A stretch of DNA of 9,062 bases from Fidelibacterota bacterium (GTDB lineage: Bacteria > Fidelibacterota > Fidelibacteria > Fidelibacterales > Fidelibacteraceae), in NCBI GenBank assembly GCA_030629925.1, contig DAOVOB010000032.1, positions 1 to 9,062 of the forward strand. The letters run 5' to 3'. The notes below the pieces were generated by a model. That model was not told the origin of the DNA and made no database searches. It was given only the letters and a program-made list of their open reading frames with translations. This document shows, piece after piece, positions 1 to 5,864 of the stretch; the first letter of the stretch is position 1, and each line of letters opens with the position of its first letter. Position numbers and translations under genes: made by a program.

Positions 1-157
1 CGGGCGTTTGATCCGGCAAATCCAGCCAACCTAGAAAATCATTTCCCTTTCCGTTTCTTGCTATCAATGTCTTTAAAGCCAAGCGTGCTTCATTACGCAC
101 TTGCTGGTAATTATCCTTATAGCGTTCTTTTATGTACTTATCTACTATCTGTATCAT
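1..157 (-). CDS. pgi: Glucose-6-phosphate isomerase, N-terminal fragment (cut by window)
   Basis: Interconverts glucose-6-phosphate and fructose-6-phosphate in glycolysis and gluconeogenesis. Only the first 52 codons are present, running off the left edge. The peptide begins MIQIVDKYIKERY and contains GKGNDFLGWLDLPD (36-49), which matches the conserved (G)NDFLGW-DLP segment near residue 40-50 of bacterial Pgi proteins. The ATG at 157 is seven bases after the kbl stop, and GGAG formed by the last kbl codons lies ten bases upstream. An ATG at 164 is out of frame and hits a stop after eight codons, so it is not used. This short open frame is easy to miss because it lacks a stop in the window. 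The identification rests on a single motif in a short stretch, but that motif is distinctive. Confidence 0.8.
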   Translation of the reverse strand, partial: MIQIVDKYIKERYKDNYQQVRNEARLALKTLIARNGKGNDFLGWLDLPDQTP

Positions 158-164
158 ATATCAT

Positions 165-1379
165 TTACTCCAAAAAATGTTTTAATATTTCAAGCACCCG
201 ATCAATATCTGCTACAGTATGATCAGCGCAAACCTGAAAGCGGATCTCTTCTTCACCCTTAGGAACGACTGGAAAATTCAATCCGGTTGCAAGAACACCA
301 TTATCTCTCAAATGCAGAACAATATTTGCCGTCTTTTGTGTGTCGCGCACCATTAGCGGAACCACGGGATGCTCTCCGGGAATAGTTTCCAAGCCCAAAT
401 TTGTCAAGCCATCTCTGAAACGGGTTGTCATATCTTTTAAATGTTTAAGTCGTTCTTTGCCTTCAGGACTATCACATATCTCTATACTTTTTTTGGCTGC
501 TGCCGATTCGGATACGGTAATAGGGTTTGAATAGATATAGGTAGGAGCAGATTCGCGTAAAAAGTTGATCAATTCGTGACTTCCCGTTACGTATCCCCCA
601 TTAACACCGAAAGCTTTTCCTAAGGTTCCAATTAATACATCGGCTCTTGCATTTGTTAATTCTTCCGTACCTCTGCCATTAATGCCACAAGCGCCTACCC
701 CATGCGAATCATCCACAATAAGTGCTACACCTTCCTCAAAATCGCCCTCATAAGCCTCACAACAGGCTTTTATCTTATTAAGGGGTGCATGATCACCTCT
801 CATACTAAATATACCATCAGTGATCACGATACAGCGTTTGCCTTTGCCAATTGCTTCTTTTAGCTTTTGTTCGAGATCTTCTACATTATTATGAGCGTAG
901 ATCATTTTAACAGCCGGGCGTGACATTCGCATTGCATTGATAATGCAATTATGGTTTAGTGCATCAGAGATTACTACAGTTTCAACTGTCGTTAAAGAAG
1001 AGATCACACCTAAACTGGTGACATAGGCCGATGAGAAGATCATGGCCGCTTCACGAGCATGGAAATTTGCCAATGTTTTTTCGAGATCAATATGTTCTCT
1101 GTAACTTCCACTGATAAAACGAACAGCCCCGGGTCCTACGCCAAAATTACGGGTTGCGTTTTCTTCCGCTTCCACTACTTCCGGGTGCATGCTCAATCCA
1201 AGATAAGAATTGCTATTCATTTTAATATATTCGATCTCGGATCCCTCTAAAAGATATCGTGGCCCATTTGGTTCATGAGATCTGATCACTTTTGTTACGA
1301 TCTGTTCTTTACCCTTAGCTCTGCCTGAGTCTAACAGGTTTTGAGTATATTCCGCTAAAGCTTTATTTAGTTTCTTCAT
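165..1379 (-). CDS. kbl: 2-amino-3-ketobutyrate CoA ligase-like PLP enzyme (alpha-oxoamine synthase family)
   Basis: Predicted to cleave 2-amino-3-ketobutyrate with CoA into glycine and acetyl-CoA, completing threonine breakdown. From ATG 1379 it has 404 residues, close to the family's roughly 400. Motifs: NSYLGL (57-62), VRFISGSYREHIDLE (86-100), SDALNHNCIINAMR (138-151), TDGIFSMRGD (187-196), VDDSHGVGACGINGRG (222-237) and TLGKAFG (252-258) with K255 as the PLP Schiff-base lysine; FPVVPKGEEEIRFQV (369-383) closes the active site. GGAG eight bases before ATG 1379 decides the start; a GTG at 1406 in frame lacks such a signal and would lengthen the overlap with tdh. The N-terminal 50 residues and the GDFEEGVAL stretch before the DDSHG motif differ from E. 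coli Kbl, so a related acyl-CoA:amino acid synthase (AONS or serine palmitoyltransferase-like) cannot be excluded. The tdh partner makes Kbl the best call. Confidence 0.82.
   Translation of the reverse strand: MKKLNKALAEYTQNLLDSGRAKGKEQIVTKVIRSHEPNGPRYLLEGSEIEYIKMNSNSYLGLSMHPEVVEAEENATRNFGVGPGAVRFISGSYREHIDLEKTLANFHAREAAMIFSSAYVTSLGVISSLTTVETVVISDALNHNCIINAMRMSRPAVKMIYAHNNVEDLEQKLKEAIGKGKRCIVITDGIFSMRGDHAPLNKIKACCEAYEGDFEEGVALIVDDSHGVGACGINGRGTEELTNARADVLIGTLGKAFGVNGGYVTGSHELINFLRESAPTYIYSNPITVSESAAAKKSIEICDSPEGKERLKHLKDMTTRFRDGLTNLGLETIPGEHPVVPLMVRDTQKTANIVLHLRDNGVLATGLNFPVVPKGEEEIRFQVCADHTVADIDRVLEILKHFLE
168..171 (-). promoter_or_regulatory. Shine-Dalgarno for pgi, inside the end of kbl
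   Basis: GGAG on the minus strand is formed by the last bases of the kbl coding sequence (Leu-Glu, then TAA) and is ten bases before the pgi ATG at 157. It supports continuation of the operon into pgi. Confidence 0.6.
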
Positions 1380-2340
1380 CTTTATTTCTCCGTGCAAAAC
1401 GTTCACTAAGAACTTTTATCATATCATTTGTCATGCTTTCAAGATTATAGTCCGGCTCCCATCCCCAATCCTCTCTTGCAGCTGAATCATCCATAGAGTT
1501 CGGCCAGGAATCGGCAATACTTTGCCTAACGGGATCTACTTTGTAATTGATCTTAAAATTCGGTAAATGTTTCTTAATTTCATCAGCTTGGATCTTGGGT
1601 GAAAAACTCATAGAGCCAACATTGTATGAATTATGATATCTAAGAGAATCATGCCCCGCCTCCATCAAAGTCACTGCTGCTTTTATAGCATCGGGCATAT
1701 ACATCATATCAAGATATGTATCCTCTTTAAGATAACAGGTATATTTGTTAAATTTTATAGCTTTATGGTAAATATCCACGGCATAATCTGTAGTCCCCCC
1801 ACCCGGCGGAACTACATTTGAAATAATTCCAGGGTAGCGCACACCGCGAACATCTATGCCATATCTGTCATGATAATAATCACAGAGAAGCTCACCGGCC
1901 ACTTTAGTGACTCCGTAAATGCTGTTTGGCCGTTGAATAGTTTCTTGCTTGGTTTGATCTTTTGGTGTTGTTTTACCGAAGGCGCCAATGGAACTGGGAA
2001 CAAACATCTTAAATTTTAATTCCTTTGCAACACGCAAAACAGAGTTCATTGTGCCCATATTTATATCCCAGGCCATTTCGGGGTTTTTTTCACAAACGGC
2101 TGAAAGGATAGCTGCTAAAAAATAGACTTGTTTGACTTTTTCTTTTTGAATGACCTGGTATACCTGACGACTATCCATAGCATCCATTCGAATAAAAGGA
2201 CCGCTTTCCATAAGATCATCATGAAGCGTTGCCCTAATATCTGAAGCAATCACATTTTTTTCTCCATACTCTTTTCTCAAGTATGTCGTCAATTCCGTAC
2301 CTATTTGTCCACCTGCACCTATAATCAGTATTTTGTCCAT
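1363..2340 (-). CDS. tdh: L-threonine 3-dehydrogenase, short-chain (SDR/epimerase-like) type
   Basis: Oxidises L-threonine with NAD+ to 2-amino-3-ketobutyrate. This is the extended-SDR form known from Flavobacterium, Thermoplasma and vertebrates, not the zinc medium-chain form of E. coli. The 325 residues show a Rossmann glycine motif GAGGQIG (8-14), an acidic D34 after the second strand (SDIR) favouring NAD+, FLAAILSA (74-81), SSIGAFG (116-122), the catalytic YGVTK pair Y142/K146, and RYPGIIS (168-174). PPGGGTTDYAVDIY (178-191) and DSWPNSMDDSAAREDWGW (277-294) are diagnostic of threonine dehydrogenases versus UDP-sugar epimerases. AGGAG six bases upstream supports the start. Its last 17 bases overlap the following kbl gene, whose product consumes the unstable ketobutyrate intermediate, so the two enzymes are probably translated together and may work in contact. 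Confidence 0.9.
   Translation of the reverse strand: MDKILIIGAGGQIGTELTTYLRKEYGEKNVIASDIRATLHDDLMESGPFIRMDAMDSRQVYQVIQKEKVKQVYFLAAILSAVCEKNPEMAWDINMGTMNSVLRVAKELKFKMFVPSSIGAFGKTTPKDQTKQETIQRPNSIYGVTKVAGELLCDYYHDRYGIDVRGVRYPGIISNVVPPGGGTTDYAVDIYHKAIKFNKYTCYLKEDTYLDMMYMPDAIKAAVTLMEAGHDSLRYHNSYNVGSMSFSPKIQADEIKKHLPNFKINYKVDPVRQSIADSWPNSMDDSAAREDWGWEPDYNLESMTNDMIKVLSERFARRNKDEETK
1388..1391 (-). promoter_or_regulatory. Shine-Dalgarno that decides the kbl start
   Basis: GGAG on the minus strand, followed by AAATAAAG and ATG at 1379. The site lies within the last codons of tdh, consistent with translational coupling across the 17-base overlap, and favours ATG 1379 over the in-frame GTG at 1406. 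Confidence 0.75.
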
Positions 2341-2359
2341 AAACTGCTCCTAATTCCAT

Positions 2360-2980
2360 TTATAATATAAGAAAAGGATTATGTTTCTTTTCTTCACCAA
2401 TTGTTGTTGTATCCATGTGCCCGGGATAAACGATTGTTTCATCGGGTAAAGCATACAGAACATCTTTAATTGAACGCAATAGTTTGCCATGATCACCACC
2501 GGGAAGATCCGTTCTCCCCACTGAACGATGAAATAATGTATCTCCACTAAAGAGAATATTTTCAATTAAAAAGCAAACACCCCCTTCTGTATGTCCGGGA
2601 GTATGAAGTATTTTCAATGAAAAATCACCGAGCTGCAGTTCGCTCTCATAGGCAATATCTTTATCTATTTTTGGAGTTCCAAAATATTTCATTCCAAAAC
2701 CTGTACAAGTAAGCTCTAGATTATTCATGATTTCCTGATCATACGTACTCATAATGAAAGGGCAAGAATATCTTTCACATATCCTAGCAGCTGCAAGTAT
2801 ATGATCTACATGACCATGTGTCGCCAGAACCGCCTGAACTTTATATTTGCTTTTATTTATTTCATCTATGAGCAAGCTTGGATCATCACCGGGATCAATG
2901 ATTAATACCTGATCATTCTTAGATAGAAAGTAGGTATTTTCCTGAAAAACAGAATGTGATACATGTTGTTTTATTTTCAT
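2360..2980 (-). CDS. Metallo-beta-lactamase-fold hydrolase, glyoxalase II-like
   Basis: A cytoplasmic dinuclear-metal hydrolase of 206 residues, the size of the YcbL-like short glyoxalase II group that lacks the long C-terminal glutathione-binding domain. The metal motif THGHVDH (54-60) supplies H55, H57, D59 and H60; H130 (in HTPGHTEGG, 126-134), D147 (in FSGDTLF, 144-150) and H188 (in YPGHM, 185-189) complete the site. GRTDLPGGD (155-163) and the C-terminal EEKKHNPF (196-203) are typical of thioester-type members. There is no signal peptide. It lies 21 bases after the PHP gene with only a weak AGG ribosome-binding sequence and 19 bases before tdh. Since the neighbours handle CoA thioesters and threonine catabolism can yield methylglyoxal through aminoacetone, a thioesterase or detoxification role is attractive but is inference; substrate cannot be read from sequence. 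Confidence 0.88.
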   Translation of the reverse strand: MKIKQHVSHSVFQENTYFLSKNDQVLIIDPGDDPSLLIDEINKSKYKVQAVLATHGHVDHILAAARICERYSCPFIMSTYDQEIMNNLELTCTGFGMKYFGTPKIDKDIAYESELQLGDFSLKILHTPGHTEGGVCFLIENILFSGDTLFHRSVGRTDLPGGDHGKLLRSIKDVLYALPDETIVYPGHMDTTTIGEEKKHNPFLIL

Positions 2981-3001
2981 GAAATGCCTAAATATAGCGC
3001 G

Positions 3002-3865
3002 TTATTTTTTTCGTTTTCTCTTTATTTTGTTGTCTATGCCTAAGACATCATGTATAAAGTAAAATCGTTTCCAAAGTTTATATTGCTTCTTCTTGTCGAA
3101 TTTATAACATGGCTCGTCATCAATATCTAATGTTTCACCTTGAACTATTTTCCATGGATTTGCTGAAGTCAGTGCCTCAAAATCGATATGAGGATATTTC
3201 ACCTTAAAAGTTTCAGCTGCCCTTGGCATATTAAAACCGATCGCCCGTCTTGCTCTGTGCGCATCACTAGCGATCACATGTACCAATCCTTCACGCAAGA
3301 GCATTTCAGACAGAAAACGTGCTTGTGTTCCCTGATAACCCAGTAAACTACCGGCATTGATCTGTATCAAAGTACCCATTTTTACTAGGTCGATAATATC
3401 ATCAACGATCTCCCAAAAATAACTATATCGTGCCGGATGTGCAAGGATCGGGGTGATCCCGTTTTGTATCAATTCATAAAATACTTCTTTATATCCTTCG
3501 GGATGCCAATTTAGAGAAAATTCTATTAGAGCATATTTTTTTTTATCTTCATATGTATAAAAAGGGATCTTAGGTGCATTGACAACATAAGTTGTATAGT
3601 ATAGCTCGCTACCCAAGTATAGATTTAAGGGTAATTTCTCTTTTTTTACTTCGTCTTTAAGGCGATTAAAATTTTCAATAACCTTATTTTGCCTTTCATG
3701 ATGTACTGATACCTGATCATTTTCCAATTGATGAGGAGTGGCGACAATATCTGTTAATCCATGTTTGACCGCCTGACGCATCATGTCCATAGATTGTTCT
3801 AAAGTCCCCGGACCATCATCCACATTAAAGATAATATGGTTATGTATATCAACTAGTCGTTGCAT
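3002..3865 (-). CDS. PHP-domain phosphoesterase, CpsB/CapC/YwqE-type tyrosine phosphatase family
   Basis: Best match is the manganese-dependent protein-tyrosine phosphatase family that regulates capsule and exopolysaccharide chains. The 287 residues carry the PHP metal-site motifs in order: DIHNHI (6-11; H8, H10), VDDGPG (15-20), ATPHQLEND (42-50; H45), GSELYY (85-90; E87), ALIEF (112-116), PILAHPARY (139-147; H143) and VIASDAHRARR (197-207; D201, H203). All expected metal ligands are present, so it should be an active metallophosphoesterase. The C terminus (258-287) is unusually rich in Lys/Arg, ending KIKRKRKK, which could bind membranes or nucleic acid. It begins nine bases after mmdB with AAAGG upstream. 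No tyrosine kinase, flippase or glycosyltransferase is nearby, so a capsule role is not supported by context; histidinol-phosphatase or another PHP activity is possible. Family call is firm, substrate is unknown. Confidence 0.85.
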   Translation of the reverse strand: MQRLVDIHNHIIFNVDDGPGTLEQSMDMMRQAVKHGLTDIVATPHQLENDQVSVHHERQNKVIENFNRLKDEVKKEKLPLNLYLGSELYYTTYVVNAPKIPFYTYEDKKKYALIEFSLNWHPEGYKEVFYELIQNGITPILAHPARYSYFWEIVDDIIDLVKMGTLIQINAGSLLGYQGTQARFLSEMLLREGLVHVIASDAHRARRAIGFNMPRAAETFKVKYPHIDFEALTSANPWKIVQGETLDIDDEPCYKFDKKKQYKLWKRFYFIHDVLGIDNKIKRKRKK

Positions 3866-3874
3866 AATTTACCT

Positions 3875-5011
3875 TTAACCCAAAACTGCCAATAGAATAC
3901 CGGCGCCAACCGCGGAACCAATAACTCCCGCAACATTTGGCCCCATAGCATGCATTAACAAATAATTTGTTTTATCATACTCCAATCCAACTTGCTGTAC
4001 TACACGAGCTGAATCGGGTACCGCACTTACACCGGCAGCGCCACAAAGTGGATTGATCTTATTACCATTTTTAATGAACAGGTTCATAAACTTAGCAAAA
4101 AGCACACCACCCGCCGTAGCGACAATAAAAGAAAGTGCTCCTAAAGCGAAAATGCCAACAGCTTGCCATGTTAAAAATGTGGTTGCTTGAGTTGAAGCGC
4201 CTACGGTCAATCCCAATAAAATTGTCACCGTATTAATCAACCCGTTCTTTGCTGTATCGGCTAAACGATCCGTTACACCCGATTCTTTTAATAGGTTACC
4301 AAAAAATAACATTCCTAAAAGCGGTAGGGCTGTTGGCGCTATAAAAGCAGTTAACAAGAAACCAATGATCGGAAAAAGTATTTTTTCCACTTTGGGTACA
4401 TTTCGTACCGGTTTCATTTTTATCAAACGTTCTTTTGGGGTCGTCAACAGCTTCATGACAGGTGGCTGCAAAATTGGTACCAATGCCATATATGAGTACG
4501 CAGAAATAGCAATCACACCCATTAAATGAGGAGCTAATCGAGAAGAAAGAAAAATTGCCGTCGGTCCATCAGCTCCACCAATAATACCAATGGCTCCCGC
4601 TTCCATGGGAGTAAAACCCAACCAACTTGCGCCCAAAAATGTGAGAAAAATACCTATTTGAGCTGCTGCTCCCAGTAGAATCATTTTGGGATTGGACAGA
4701 AGTGCAGAAAAATCCGTCATGGCACCTATTCCCAAAAAGATAAGAGGTGGATAAATACCCTTGATCACACCAAAATATAAGTAATTCAACACGGATCCGT
4801 CTTCATAGATGCCTAATTGCATACCAGCATCTTGCATGAACGGGATATTACCCATTAATATCCCAAAACCGATAGGAACAAGTAAAAGTGGTTCATATGA
4901 TTTTGCAATTCCAAGATATATCAAGACACAACCAAGAAGGATCATAACAATATGACCCCATGTTACATTTGCAAATCCTGAATATGAAATAAAATCATTT
5001 AAAATGTTCAT
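3875..5011 (-). CDS. mmdB: Sodium-pumping methylmalonyl-CoA decarboxylase beta subunit (OadB family)
   Basis: Integral membrane subunit that decarboxylates carboxybiotin and exports Na+, or in reverse uses Na+ entry to form carboxybiotin. At 378 residues it has the family length and about nine to eleven hydrophobic helices. Key motifs are IGGADGPTAIF (144-154) with D148, SYMALVP (173-179) with Y174, and NPLCGAAGVSAVPDSARVVQ (320-339) with N320, G324 and S329. The spacing matches the Klebsiella OadB residues D203, Y229, N373, G377 and S382 reported as important for Na+ binding and transport (recalled numbering), so the pump appears functional. LMHAMGPNVAGVIGSAVGAG (352-371) is the conserved C-terminal helix. 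The start ATG overlaps the mmdC stop. OadB-family members serve oxaloacetate, glutaconyl-CoA and methylmalonyl-CoA complexes alike; substrate here is assigned from mmdA and the mutase/epimerase neighbours. Confidence 0.94.
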   Translation of the reverse strand: MNILNDFISYSGFANVTWGHIVMILLGCVLIYLGIAKSYEPLLLVPIGFGILMGNIPFMQDAGMQLGIYEDGSVLNYLYFGVIKGIYPPLIFLGIGAMTDFSALLSNPKMILLGAAAQIGIFLTFLGASWLGFTPMEAGAIGIIGGADGPTAIFLSSRLAPHLMGVIAISAYSYMALVPILQPPVMKLLTTPKERLIKMKPVRNVPKVEKILFPIIGFLLTAFIAPTALPLLGMLFFGNLLKESGVTDRLADTAKNGLINTVTILLGLTVGASTQATTFLTWQAVGIFALGALSFIVATAGGVLFAKFMNLFIKNGNKINPLCGAAGVSAVPDSARVVQQVGLEYDKTNYLLMHAMGPNVAGVIGSAVGAGILLAVLG

Positions 5012-5442
5012 GCATCCTCCAGATCTATCAACACATCACCTTCAAGCACCGAATCACCTACTTTGATAGCGACGTGCTTAATTTTTCCATCTGAAGACGC
5101 CAAAATATTGTTCTCCATCTTCATAGCTTCCATTTTAGCTACAATATCACCACTCGTGACTTTATCACCTGCATTAACAAGAACTTCCGTGATCAATCCC
5201 GGAATAGGTGCCTTGATCACATTTGCTGCTGCGTGATCTGCTCTACTATGTGTTTTGGCAGTATCAGCCATCGGAACAGCCGCTTTTCTAGCGAGAACAG
5301 GAGTCTTTGTCGGTACAAAAGATTCTTCAAAGATCACTTCATATCTTTTTTCGTTACACAATACATCTGCTTTATTATCGGTAATTGATTCAATATCAAT
5401 TTTATAATCTTTGTTGTTGACCTTTATTTTATATGATTTCAT
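5008..5442 (-). CDS. mmdC: Biotin carboxyl carrier subunit of methylmalonyl-CoA decarboxylase
   Basis: Carries the carboxyl group on biotin from the carboxyltransferase to the membrane pump. The 144 residues comprise an N-terminal beta-rich region (1-42), a linker with some Ala, Lys and Pro (43-75) and a C-terminal biotinyl/lipoyl domain (76-144). The biotinylation motif EAMKMEN (105-111) marks K108 as the modified lysine, 36 residues from the C terminus, which is the usual distance. KAPIPGLITEVLVNAGD (77-93) is the conserved first half of the domain. The linker is short and contains His, Asp and Arg, unlike the long Pro/Ala linkers of several known decarboxylase gamma subunits. It starts seven bases after mmdD, with AGGTGAAG upstream, and its TGA stop overlaps the mmdB ATG (ATGA), suggesting coupled translation and fixed stoichiometry. 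A biotin ligase must be encoded elsewhere. Confidence 0.95.
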   Translation of the reverse strand: MKSYKIKVNNKDYKIDIESITDNKADVLCNEKRYEVIFEESFVPTKTPVLARKAAVPMADTAKTHSRADHAAANVIKAPIPGLITEVLVNAGDKVTSGDIVAKMEAMKMENNILASSDGKIKHVAIKVGDSVLEGDVLIDLEDA

Positions 5443-5449
5443 TCTTCAC

Positions 5450-5854
5450 CTATATGTTTCTAAATCTTGGTGTACGCATTCCATGCGCCTTATTATTCCA
5501 ACCTGAAAATGGCTTTATGACTTTTTGAATTGTCAAGATCGCCTTCTCTTCTTCATTCAAAGCAATTTTTTCAAGATGTAAAGCAACTGTAATTGCAATA
5601 GCTCGATCATCATCATCTGACATAATTGCTTCTTTTATTTTTTTAACTTTTTTACTGTCTCTATTGTCTGACAGATTTATGCCTTTTGACATTAACGCCA
5701 CACTGACGGAGACAATGGTTAAAGCCAATAACACGATAGTAATACCAACTGCTGTTATTGTTAAGATCATTTTTTTATTTTCATCGGGTATACCCACTGC
5801 AAATATCAGTAAGGGTGAAACCGTTAATAAAAGGGCAAATAAATACTTTTTCAT
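5450..5854 (-). CDS. mmdD: OadG-family small membrane subunit of the methylmalonyl-CoA decarboxylase (delta/gamma)
   Basis: A small membrane-anchoring subunit expected to hold the carboxyltransferase and biotin carrier onto the Na+ pump. From ATG 5854 it has 134 residues. It carries an N-terminal hydrophobic, signal-like segment (about 4-21), a second hydrophobic helix (about 29-54), a charged linker, then DDDDRAIAITVALHLEK (80-96), which resembles the amphipathic helix common in OadG proteins, and a basic Trp/Arg-containing tail (118-134). The sequence itself is weakly conserved, so the call leans on size, topology and position between mmdA and mmdC, the V. parvula mmdD position. The start is chosen because GGGGAA sits four bases upstream, directly after the mmdA stop; a longer reading from 5884 would overlap mmdA and put charged residues before the signal-like segment. 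No separate mmdE-like gene follows. Confidence 0.8.
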   Translation of the reverse strand: MKKYLFALLLTVSPLLIFAVGIPDENKKMILTITAVGITIVLLALTIVSVSVALMSKGINLSDNRDSKKVKKIKEAIMSDDDDRAIAITVALHLEKIALNEEEKAILTIQKVIKPFSGWNNKAHGMRTPRFRNI

Positions 5855-5864
5855 AGACTTCCCC

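Noticed and set aside
1363..2340. UDP-glucose 4-epimerase or another nucleotide-sugar SDR, which would have fitted the neighbouring CpsB-like gene
   Set aside because: PPGGGTTDYAVDIY and the WPNSMDD..A..DWGW tail are threonine dehydrogenase hallmarks, and the next gene is a Kbl-like enzyme.
2350..2565. 71-codon minus-strand open frame overlapping the MBL hydrolase gene
   Set aside because: It lies in another frame inside a gene with a complete metal-binding motif set and has no separate support.
2981..3001. Possible terminator or promoter in the largest gap, between the PHP and MBL genes
   Set aside because: Twenty-one bases with no GC-rich stem and loop followed by a T run, and no convincing -35/-10 pair.
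3002..3865. Histidinol phosphatase or DNA polymerase-type PHP domain
   Set aside because: The DIHNHI, VDDGPG, PILAHPARY and IASDAHR pattern fits the CpsB/YwqE group better; no histidine or polymerase genes are near. Kept only as a lesser alternative.
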